DNA from: Mycoplasma sp. CSL7503-lung | Lineage (GTDB): Bacteria > Bacillota_I > Bacilli_A > Mycoplasmatales > Metamycoplasmataceae | NCBI RefSeq assembly: GCF_025515455.1 | Contig: NZ_JAOPHP010000004.1 | Location: forward strand, 1 to 56,490 | Reading direction: 5' to 3' | DNA length: 56,490 nucleotides | Shown here: in pieces, positions 32,597 to 43,000 of the stretch | How positions within the stretch are numbered: the first letter of the stretch is position 1 | Layout: each line of letters opens with the position of its first letter | Notes under the pieces: generated by a model | The model's database searches: none | What the model was told of the DNA's origin: nothing | Seen by the model: only the letters and a program-made list of their open reading frames with translations | Position numbers and translations under genes: made by a program

Positions 32597-33649
32597 ATGG
32601 AAAATAAAAAAATAAAAATAAAAAATGAATATTATTACAATTCGGTTTCACCAATTGAATATTATCAAAATGGTTTTAAAGGAAGGCTAAGAAGTGTTAA
32701 CTGAAACTGAATAAATGATGACAAAGATCTAGAAGTATGAAATAGAGTTACACAGAACTTTTGATTACCAGAAAAAATTCCAGTATCTAATGATTTAAAA
32801 TCATGAAATACTTTAGACGAAAAATGACAACAATTAGTTACAAGAACTTTTACGGGTTTAACTTTATTAGATACTGTACAAGCAACAGTATCTGATACAG
32901 CACAGATTCCACACTCAGTAACAGATCATGAACAAGTTATTTATGCTAACTTTGCATTTATGGTTGGTGTACATGCTAGAAGTTATGGAACAATTTTTAG
33001 TACATTATGTTCAAGTGAACAAATAGAAGAAGCTCATGAGTGGGTAGTTGCTAACGATGCTTTACAGGCAAGAGCTAAAGCTCTTATACCTTATTATGTT
33101 GGGGACGATCCTTTAAAATCTAAAGTTGCATCTGCCTTAATGCCTGGATTTTTATTGTATGGTGGATTTTACTTACCGTTTTATTTATCGGCACGTTCAA
33201 AATTACCAAACACAAGTGATATCATTCGTTTAATTTTACGTGATAAAGTTATTCATAATTATTATAGTGGTTATAAATATCAACGTAAAATTGAAAAAGA
33301 ATCAGCAGAAAAACAAGCAGAAATGAAAGAATTTGTTTTCAAATTAATGTATGAACTTATTGATTTGGAGAAAAAATTCTTGTATGAACTTTATGATGGA
33401 TTCCATTTAAGCGATGGAGAAAACTTAGCTGAAGATGCGATTAAGTTTAGTTTATATAATGCTGGTAAATTTTTACAAAATTTAGGTTATGATTCACCTT
33501 TTACAGATGAAGAAACAAAAATTAAACCAGAAGTATTTGCACAGCTATCTGCTCGTGCAGACGAAAATCATGATTTCTTCTCAGGAAATGGAAGTAGTTA
33601 TGTTATGGGTGTAAGCGAAGAAACAGAAGATGAGGATTGAGATTTTTAA
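32597..33649 (+). CDS. nrdF: Ribonucleotide reductase R2 subunit NrdF, class Ie (VPK) variant
   Basis: 350 residues. The ferritin-like R2 fold is clear: GLTLLDTVQ (Asp92), FMVGVHARSY (His126, Tyr130), LMPGFLLYGGFYLPFYL, IIRLILRDKVIHN (His220). In ordinary class Ib NrdF the metal ligands include three Glu; here they are Val123 (FMES to FMVG), Pro183 (LEGF to MPGF) and Lys217 (RDES to RDKV). This V-P-K set matches class Ie R2 proteins of Mesoplasma and other mollicutes, which carry no metal and use a DOPA radical made from the tyrosine (here Tyr130). The good GAGGAG site fixes the start; nrdI begins one base after the stop. Catalysis needs NrdE and NrdI. Confidence 0.93.
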
Positions 33650-33650
33650 T

Positions 33651-34106
33651 ATGAAATTAGATACAGTTAAATTAGATAACGTTGTGAAACCAACCGGTGA
33701 TGTTCATTGCGTTTACTTTAGTACAAATACAAAAAATACAGAAACATTTGTTAAAAAATTAGGTTTTAATAGTACGGCTATTCCTTATGAAATAGAAGAA
33801 AGTATAGAAGTTGATTTTGATTATGTTTTATTTTGTCCAACATATTCTGGTGGTGGAGAATTCACAAGTGGTGCTGTACCAAAGCAAGTCATTAAGTTTT
33901 TAAATAATGAAAAGAATAGATCTCACTGTAGAGGTGTTGTTGCATCAGGAAATACAAATTTTAATAACACTTTTGCTTTAGCAGGAAGTGTATTAACATC
34001 AAAATTAAAAGTTCCTCTTTTATATCAATATGAACTTAGAGGTACCCCTTCAGATGTAGAAAGATTACAAAAGATCTTAAAAAATTTTTGAGGTATAAAT
34101 GAATAA
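33651..34106 (+). CDS. nrdI: NrdI flavodoxin-like activator protein
   Basis: 151 residues. The phosphate-binding loop VYFSTNTKNTETFVKKL (about residues 20-36), FCPTYSGGGEF and the flavin-binding GVVASGNTNFNNTFALAG match NrdI. In class Ib systems it supplies superoxide to the metal site; in class Ie it is required for generating the DOPA radical. It sits between nrdF and nrdE and its last bases overlap the nrdE start (ATGAATAA). It ends with an in-frame TGA tryptophan codon followed by GINE. Confidence 0.94.
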
Positions 34107-36255
34107 GACATATAACAAATTAAATAAAGAAGATGATAAATATATTGCATTAAACGCTTTAGCAGGTCTTCAAATGAATGGAAAATATGATTTTGAAGCA
34201 GATAAAGAAGCTGCTAAACAATATATGATTTCGCATGTTTTACCTAGATTAAAACATTTTGATTCGGAGTTAGAAAGATTACAATTTTTAGTAAAAAATG
34301 ACTACTACGAAGAGGAATTAGTAAATAAATATGGTTATGAATATGTTGTTGAATTAACAGAATATGGTTTAAGTTTTAATCATAAATTCCCTGGATTTAT
34401 GGGTGCATTTAAATTCTTTTCAACATATTGTTTAAAAAGTTTTGATGAAAAAGAGTATCTTGAAACTTATACACATAGAGTTATAATGAATTCGTTATTA
34501 CTTGGTGGAGGTGATAAAGAATTAGCTCAAAAAATATTAAAAGATATGATTTTAGGTTATTTCCAACCTGCTACACCAACATTTTTAAACGCCGGTAAAA
34601 AACAACGCGGAGAGTTTGTTTCATGTTATTTATTACGTGTTGAAGATAATATGGAATCAATAGCTCGTGGTATTTCAACTTCATTACAATTATCTAAGCG
34701 TGCTGGGGGTGTTGCGTTATGTTTAACTAATTTACGTGAATTTGGTGCTCCTATTAAGAAATTAGAAAATCAATCATCTGGTATTATTCCGGTAATGAAA
34801 ATTTTAGAAGATAGTTTTAGTTACGCAAATCAACTAGGACAAAGACCAGGTGCTGGTGCTGTTTATTTAAATGTTCATCACCCCGAAGTTATGTCATTTT
34901 TAGATACTAAACGTGAAAATGCAGACGAAAAAATAAGAATTAAGTCACTTTCTTTAGGTCTTATTGTTCCTGATATTACTTTTGAATTAGCTAAACAAAA
35001 TCAACAAATGGCATTATTTTCACCTAAAGACATTAAAGATGTTTACGGTGTCCCAATGAGCGATATTTCAATTACTAAAGAATATGATAATTTAGTTAAA
35101 AACCCAAAAATTAAAAAAACTTATATTAGTGCCCGTAAGTTATTTCAAACTATAGCTGAATTACATTTTGAGTCAGGGTATCCATACATACTTTTCGACG
35201 ATACTGTTAACCAAAACAATCCACATAAAAATCGCGGAAGAATTGTTATGTCAAACTTATGTTCTGAAATTGCTCAAGTTTCAACAGAAACTGAATTTGA
35301 TGCTGATTTATCTGTTAAAAAAATAGGTGAAGATATTTCATGTAATTTAGGTAGTTTAAATATTGCTAAAATTATGGATTCAGGAATTGAATTTGGTTCT
35401 GTAGTTGAACGTTCAATTCGTGCTCTTGATAAAGTATCAAGAATTGCTGATTTAAGTTCTGCCCCTTCGGTTAATAACGGAAATAATAACAATCATGCTT
35501 TAGGTCTTGGGGCAATGAATATGCATGGATTTTTAGCTACAAATGAAATTTATTATAATAGTGAAGAAGCTTTAGATTTTACTAATATTTTCTTTTACAC
35601 AGTGGCATATCATGCGTTTAAAACTTCAAACAAAATGACCAAAGAAGTTGGAAAATTTAAATCATTTGATATTTCAGAATTTGCAAATGGTGAATATTTA
35701 TCAAAATATACAAAATGTGAAGCGAATAAGTTTACTCCTAAAACACAAAAAATTATTGATATTTTTAATAAATATCAGGTTCAAATTCCAACTCAAGAAG
35801 ATTGAATTGAATTGGATTTAAATATTAGAAAATATGGTTTAGCAAATTCACATTTAATGGCAGTTGCTCCGACAGGAAGTATTTCATATTTATCTTCATG
35901 TACTCCAAGTTTACAACCTGTAGTTTCTCCTGTTGAAGTTCGTAAAGAAGGAAAAGTTGGTCGTGTTTATGTACCAGCTTATCAAGTAAGTAATGAAAAC
36001 TTAAAATATTATTTAGATGGAGCTTATGAATTGGGTCCAAATCCAATTATCGATCTTGCCGCTGTTGCTCAACAACATGTTGACCAAGCGATTTCATTGA
36101 CATTATTTATGACAGATCAAGCAACTACACGTGATTTAAATAAAGCTTACATAAGAGCATTTACTAAAAAATGTAGTTCTATTTATTATGTACGTGTTCG
36201 TCAAGATGTTCTTGAAGGAAGCGAAAACTTAGAGTGTCAAGCTTGCAAAATATAA
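34099..36255 (+). CDS. nrdE: Ribonucleotide reductase large subunit NrdE (class Ib/Ie)
   Basis: 718 residues. It reduces ribonucleoside diphosphates. It starts with a short N-terminal region and no ATP-cone, as in NrdE. Cys176 (FVSCYLL), the active-site SNLCSE (Asn386, Cys388, Glu390), Cys415 in SCNLGSLN, the substrate-binding PTGSISYLSS and the C-terminal redox pair ECQACKI (Cys713 and Cys716) are all present. The gene is the last of the nrdFIE operon and is followed by a terminator. All key residues are intact, so the enzyme should work with the metal-free NrdF. Confidence 0.96.
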
Positions 36256-36260
36256 TAATT

Positions 36261-36290
36261 AAAAAATCAGGGTTTAACTTGATTTTTTAA
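36261..36290 (+). terminator. Terminator of the nrdFIE operon
   Basis: Stem AAAAAATCA/TGATTTTTT with a 10-base loop, ending in T. Confidence 0.8.
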
Positions 36291-36421
36291 TTTATTAAAT
36301 TTATTAAATATTTGCAGTTTATATTATGGGTTCGGAAATTACTTTAATACGTAAAAAAACAGCAATTATATACTTTTTAAAGTAAAAAACAATTTTTATT
36401 TTATTTTTTATTTTTTTAATA

Positions 36422-36511
36422 TATAATAAAAATATGAAAAAAGCAAATCAACATTACTCTAATATGTTTATGATTACTAGAAATAGATTTACCCGGATTA
36501 AATCTATTTAA
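36422..36511 (+). promoter_or_regulatory. Promoter with possible leaderless 25-residue leader ORF
   Basis: TATAAT (36422-36427) is followed 6 bases later by an ATG (36434) that opens a 25-codon frame, MKKANQHYSNMFMITRNRFTRIKSI, ending at 36511. The frame overlaps a perfect 9-bp hairpin (36483-36491 with 36499-36507). It may be a leader peptide ahead of the lysine riboswitch or a chance frame; no family is recognised. The promoter for the riboswitch transcript could be this one or a weaker one near 36545. Confidence 0.35.
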
Positions 36512-36582
36512 TTTAGTCATAAAATTCACTTTGTATTGTTGAACTATACATAATGGATTTTAATGATTGTATTGAAATCTAT

Positions 36583-36749
36583 TGTGTCTATAGAGGTGCT
36601 GTTAATATTAGTAATTAATTGAGTTGGTAAACGAAGAAATTAATGAAAGGATTCAATAGCCGAAGCTTAAGTAATGACGATTACTTTTGCTGGTAGAAAA
36701 GCATAAAAGATTTCTACTCTTTGGTTTAACCATTGGCGCTATAGATATA
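36583..36749 (+). promoter_or_regulatory. Lysine riboswitch (L-box) aptamer
   Basis: The conserved elements are in order: P1 arms 36583-36593 and 36739-36749 (11 pairs, two G-U), then GAGGTGC, AGTA (36610-36613), a P2b stem ATTAATT/AATTAAT, AAAGG (36646-36650), the core GCCGAAGC (36659-36666), a perfect AAGTAAT/ATTACTT helix, GCTGG (36689-36693), a GTAGAAA/TTTCTAC helix, TTGG and GCTATAG closing P1. These are the invariant positions of the lysine riboswitch in Bacillus. An intrinsic terminator follows in the leader of the next gene, so lysine binding should switch transcription of the downstream lipoprotein/PDxFFG/opp operon, most likely off. Confidence 0.92.
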
Positions 36750-36786
36750 CATTTCTTTTGATATTATTCAATATATTATGATATTT

Positions 36787-36828
36787 AAAAAGTCTTTGTA
36801 TGTTATATAGCATATGAAGCTTTTTTTG
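36787..36828 (+). terminator. Terminator expression platform of the lysine riboswitch
   Basis: The left arm ending CTTTGTATG and the right arm CATATGAAG pair over nine positions (two G-U), then after one bulged T six more A-T/G-C pairs follow into a run of seven T. It lies between the aptamer and the ribosome-binding site AGGGAG of the lipoprotein gene, the usual position of a transcription-attenuation terminator. Confidence 0.8.
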
Positions 36829-36852
36829 TTTGTTTATTAAAGGGAGATAAAA

Positions 36853-39800
36853 ATGAAAAGAAAATTTTGATTAAAAACAATAAGTTTAACATTAACATCA
36901 GCCGGATTAGTATCTTTAGCTTCTTGTTCTAATCCTAATTCAAATTCAAAAAATAGCGATGATTATAAAAAGTTGCAATTAGAATATAAAAAGTATAGAA
37001 AACAAAATGAAAATAATTCAAAAGCAAAAGATGATGAAATTTCAAAATTAAAAAATGAATTGAGCGAATCTGTAACAGAAAAAGATTCTAAAAATAGTGA
37101 GTTAGTTGAATTATCTGGAAAAATAGATGAATTAACTAGAAAAATTCAAGTTATGAGCGGAACCGTAATTGAAAGAAACGGATTATCAATAAGAAATTTA
37201 TACAACCAAATTAGTAATTTTATAATTTCTGATTTTACTACTGCTCTTAAAGAACAAAAACCAGAAACTTATAATAAGGAGAAAAATTTATTAGATCAAA
37301 TAGTAGCAAGTATAGTTAGCACAAATGCAGATGTTGCTACAACAGAAGAAGATTTTGCTAATTTATGAACTTGAGAAAGTACAGTATTTCACCTTTTAAG
37401 TAGAAGTAAATTAATTTATGAATATATTGATGATACAATTAATCCTATAACTGTATATACACCTAGATCAGAAGAAATGGATCTATTGTTTCAATGAAGA
37501 ATTAATGACTTAAATAGAATTATTAGTATTGTTAATTCAAAACCTCAAGGTACTTACGAAAACAAACAAGAATTATTAGATAGACTTCAATCTTATGTAG
37601 AAAAATATCAACAAGCAATTGATGAATCATCATTACTTCAACACCAAATTTCATTTTGATATAATCTTGAACAAGATGGTGATGATGGTGTAGCAAATAA
37701 ATTTATTGATTTTTCATCACCAAATATGCGTAGTTTATTACCTTCATTAAAAATTAGCGATAGCGAATTTAGAGTTTCATTATTCCCTGTTTATAAACAA
37801 ATAACTGATCCTAAATTTATATCAGAAGCTAAAGCCAAAGTGCTTGAATTACAAGGTATTTATAAACAATGAATTGATTCTAATGTTAGAACATATATCA
37901 ACTCAGTTAGATATGATAAATTATACAATTCTGTTAAATCAATAATTGATAGAATAAATGTTCTTTTATTACCAAATAATTTAACCTACTTTAACGAATT
38001 TAATGTTTGAGAAGATTTAAATAAATTTGTTAACGATGCAAAAGCGGTATTGTTAGATGGATACTTAGTAGATAACACAAAAGAAAAGCAAGATTATGAT
38101 AATGAGGTTAGTCAAGAATTTGATAAAAACCGCGATGGTAGTTTTTATAAAGTTTTTGATACTGAATTCAAACCTCTATCAACAGGTAATGAAAAGAAAA
38201 CAGTTTATTTATACAAAGATTTTTATACTAAATATTCGAGATTAATGGATCAAATAAAATCAATGAGCACAAACACTTTCCAAGAATCATTTTTAAGGTA
38301 TGTTAAATATCAAGTTACAAAAAGAGAAGTAGAGATTTCTAAAAAAATTATTGATTTTTACAAAAAAACAGGTGATGATCTTGAAAATGAAGAATTAAAC
38401 AATTTGTTAAGATTGAATAATTCTGCTAAATATGATAAATCTATAAGACAAGCTACTTTAAACAAAGAAAGAGATACAAATAACTTCAATGAACAAAAGG
38501 AATTATTAAAAAACTTTGATATTGAATACGTTTCAAATTCCGATAAAGAAAATGTTCAAGATAAACTTAATGATGTTAATGAAAAATTAGTTCCAGTAAT
38601 TGATACATTTATCGAAAAACTTCAATCAACTAAGAATGAAAATAATGACATTATAAGTGACTGAGGTTATATGTATGGAGAATCAAATTCTAATAAGTTG
38701 ATAACTTCTTTAACAAATATTAAAGAATTAATAGGTGTTGCTGTTAGTTTAATAAATAATGATAATGAATCTGAAAATAATGATGTTTTAAATCAAAAAA
38801 TGATCGAAATAAAAAATCAATCAAATAAATTTATAAAATTATTTGTTGGTAATTTAGAAGGAACAAGTAACGAAAATCAAATAGAAGAAAAATCTTTAGT
38901 TGGAGAGTTTAATGAAAAATTATCATCTGAAGCGTATGATTTAGAAGGTTCAACATATGATTCACAAATAAAAATATTTTTAGATATAAAATCTTTATTT
39001 GGTTTTTTCAAAAATATTGATTTAGAATCAGTTGATAAAGAAAGAATTCAAAAAGATTTAGAATCGAAAGCATCTCTAGTTAATATATATATCAATGAAT
39101 TAGAACATATTTTTGAAAGCGAAAAACCTTGAAATGAACTTTATGAATCCTTGGTAGGAGAAATAAGAGATGAATTAAAAAATACTTTAGATGAATTTAA
39201 CAGAAAAATAGAATCAGCTAAAGAAGGTGTTAATAACGATAATTTTGAGAGTGAACTACTAAAAGAATTAAAAGAATATTCTAAAGATAAATATGATAAA
39301 GTTGGTGATTTATCAGATGGAATCCCTCCAATAGTGGAGGTTTTAAAAGAAACACTTGAAAGTTACGATAGAACAATAGAAAGAAGCCAAAGAAAAAAAG
39401 AATCAATTCCTTCGTTATCTAAAATTTTGGCTGCTCAAGAAGTTGTAGTTCTGCTTCGTTACTGAAAAAATAATGTTAAGCCAGAATATGACAAAATTCA
39501 ATTACATGTTGATCCTCAAGGAAACGACACATATCATGATAAAGAAATGGCAAATTATTTAAATAAAGAAATTTCAAATGTTTCGAAGGGTGAAGGATAC
39601 AATTTAATATCAAATGTGGACGGAACATTAGAAAGTTTTGATGTTAATGTTGAAGATAATAATGAAAACAATGATCATCAAAATGAATTTTTTGAAGGTG
39701 TAGATCAAATAACACCAAAAGTTATTTACGATAAGTTTAAAGAAATTGAAACAAATTATGCAAAAAGTTTATACGAATTTTTATTTAATAACGAAAACAA

Positions 39801-40044
39801 TAATGTTGATCTAAAAAATGATTTATTTGAAAAGAGACAAATATATTATTCATTTTTAAATAAATTATCAGAAATGGATGTTTTCTTATCTAATTCTTAT
39901 ATTAGATTTGGTGTTGATTTATTAATTTATGATCAATATGATACTTCAAGTAACTTCTTATTAAGTGACTTATTAAGTTACTATGCAAAAACCGCTGCTG
40001 TTAGCGATATAATGACAGAAATACATGAAAAATATATTAAATAA
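36853..40044 (+). CDS. Large coiled-coil lipoprotein heading operon copy 2
   Basis: 1063 residues. Basic start, hydrophobic segment and lipobox SLASC (Cys near residue 25), then an Asn/Ser linker and coiled coil from about residue 40 (KLKNELSESVTEKD, ELSGKIDELTRKI). Helical, Asp/Glu/Asn-rich segments alternate with short hydrophobic stretches; the tail ends TAAVSDIMTEIHEKYIK. I recognise no family. It is placed between the lysine-riboswitch terminator and the second PDxFFG gene and would be expressed under the same switch. The first operon copy has no such gene. AGGGAG precedes the ATG; several in-frame TGA codons occur. It may be a surface adhesin or a partner of the protease-like protein; that is inference. 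Confidence 0.8.
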
Positions 40045-40061
40045 TATTTACGAAAGGAAAT

Positions 40062-43000
40062 ATGAAAAACAAAAAAAGAAAAAAGTTCAATTGAAGAGCT
40101 TCAGTTTGACCTAAATATGTAATTTCAGCTGCTCTTATTTTTGCTGCAACTGCAACAACAATTTCTTTACTTAAATATAATTCAGTTAATCAACAAGCCG
40201 AAAAAGGTGTTGAAAAAAATGAATTAAGAAATGAATTTGTTGAAGTTAGCAAAGCAAAAGTATCTTTTGTTACTACTGATAAAGCAACATTAATTGCTGA
40301 ATTTGATCCATTAAGAGGGGCAAATGGTGAAGTTTTAGTTAATGGTAATTGAGTTGATTACGATAAATTTTTAAATGATTATTTCGAAGAAAATCATTCA
40401 TTGCCGTTTTTAAATATAAGATATGGTAATTTTGACTTTTATAATGAATATCTAGAAGCTGTTAATGCCATTGATTTTTACAATTTTACGCAATGATTCA
40501 TGAAAAATGTTTCATGAGGTCCTGAAATAATAACACTTAAAGAATTTTCAATTGTTAAAGGTGTTGAACAGCATGGTAATAGTATTACTTTAGGGGCTCA
40601 CTCAAATGAAAACAAAGAATATACACAAATTAAGTTTTATCCTGATGCATTTTTTGGGTCTATACCATTACATAGTACTCTTAGTGGTGCCGGAAATGCT
40701 TCAGATTCTTTATTGTATAAAATTAATAAAAAATTATGAAGTTACGAAGAAGTTCAAAAATTCTTATCAAATGTTACAAAATATAATTCATTTTCAAATA
40801 CATCATTAGAAACACTTCGTCGTTTTTCATTTAGAAAAATTAGTGACGTTCGTTCTTTAAAGAATAAAAAAGTTTTTGTTGTTTCAGGTTCTTTACCTGA
40901 ATCAATAAAAGAAAATTCATTTAGTTCTATTGAAAAATCAAGAATTAATATACCTTCAGATTATTTATCAATTGTTTATGCTAAAAACATCGAAGAAGCT
41001 AAAGCTAAATTTAGCGAATATGCTAAACAGTATTCAAATTTAGATAAATTTAATACTTTAAATGATTTAGATAAATTTACTTTTGAAGAAAAAACAATTA
41101 TTAATATTAAATATGATTTCTATAATGAAGGTATTGAGCATGGTTATTCAGATAAATATTTAAGAATTTTCTTTGATGATGGTAAATCGATTGCTTTATT
41201 TAACGCTATTAATGATGCCGAATACAAATATATAGATGATAAAGGTGATGAGCAATATGCAGTTCCTGAAACAGTAGAAAGTATTGAACAAGGTATAGAT
41301 CATAATCGTATTAATTTTGGTAATTTATCATCTGATATTAGAGCATTATATGATCAATTTATTTTAAAAAATGAATCATTAGATCAACAAGTGTTTGATA
41401 ACATTGATAAATATATACAATCTCAACAATCATTAAAAGAGATTGATGAAGAGATCGTTAAAAATAATGATGTTGTTCAAAAAAGTAAAAAAGAATTTAA
41501 AGACATTTTAGCTGCGTATGAAGAAAACAAAAAAACCAATCAAGCTAAAGTTAATGAATTGAATGAGCAAGTAGAAATTAAAAATTCTGAAATTTTAAAA
41601 CATAAAGAAGAACTAAAAGAAAAAGAAGATGAAGAAGAATTAAAAGAAATAAGCTTTAAAATTTATAAATTAAATAAAGAAATTGAAGATTTACAATTGC
41701 AAATTTCTGATTATTTAGACGCAGTAAATAGATCTCAAGCTAAAATTGATGAATATACGCAATTAATTCCTACAGATGAGCAATTAAAACAAGCTCATAA
41801 AAATATTTCTGACTTAGTTGCAAGAAAAAGAGAAATTAATTTAGAAGAACAAAAAAGATTATTAGAAGAAGCTTTAATTAAAGCGGGATTAGAGTCAGAA
41901 AAATTTGAAACTGTAATTAATTTGAAAAAATTATTAGATAAATTAAATGAAGTTGAACAAAAAGAGATAGATTACAACAATTCTACTATTCAACAAAAAT
42001 TTGACTATGTTAAATTAGTGCATGATTTTATTGTTCAAAATAGACCATTATTTAACTTATATAGCGAAGTTTTAAACGGTAATGTTTTTGCTGAGTTAAA
42101 ACCAGAATCAGATCGTTATGTTCTATATTCTATTGACTTAGGTTATATACCAACACAATTAATAGCAGTTGACGAACTTAATAAGTTGTCTGATGATACT
42201 CAAATTAATTGAAGAGAGTATTACAATATTGATGGATTTTTAAGAACAAAAGCGGATAAAGAAGCTACTGGTCGTTCTGAAAGAAGTGATTTTTATGTAT
42301 ATGCACCAAAAATTAATTCTATTTCAGATCCTTACACTACAACTGAAAAACAAGAAGAATTTAAGCAAAAAGCTATTACAGAAATAAATAAAAAATTAAG
42401 TGATACTTTAAAAGTTAAAGATGAATTTTTAAACGACGAAGAGTTAAAAAATAAATCAACTCAAATTGATAATAGTTTAAATAATTCAAATTACTCTAAT
42501 TTATTAGAAGAATTCAAAAATACAAAAGATCAACTAGATGACCTTTCTAAAGAATATAAACAAAATATTCGTAATTATGTTGTAGTTATGACTTTAAAAA
42601 GTTTATCAGAAGCAGAAGAAAATGGATCTAGAGTATTCTATAAAGAAATTGAAAAATCATTACTAGAAAATGATGATTTATCAGAATATAAAGATGATTT
42701 TATGTCTATTTTAGACAATTCAGATTCATTAAGACAAGAAATACAAGAAAAATTAGTTTTCTTCAAAGCGAAAGTTAGCGAAAAATTAAAAGATTTTGTG
42801 AGAATTTATACTGAAGCTACTGAAATCACTGGGAGTTTAAAACCAGAATTCGATTCATATCATAAACTTGTTTCAGAAAAATTTAAAGTTTCATTAAATA
42901 ATATAATTAATAAAATAGCTGATGCTGATTTATTAGATCCTACTGCTAATCAATATATGAATGATTTAATTTCTGAAAGTATAGATGCTATAGATAGTTT

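Noticed and set aside
32521-32600. NrdR-type operator boxes before nrdF
   Set aside because: No pair of the 16-base NrdR box is present; the only structure is the GC-rich hairpin reported separately.
36434-36511. The 25-codon frame before the riboswitch as a confident gene
   Set aside because: No family resemblance and no ribosome-binding site; kept only as a possibility within the promoter entry.
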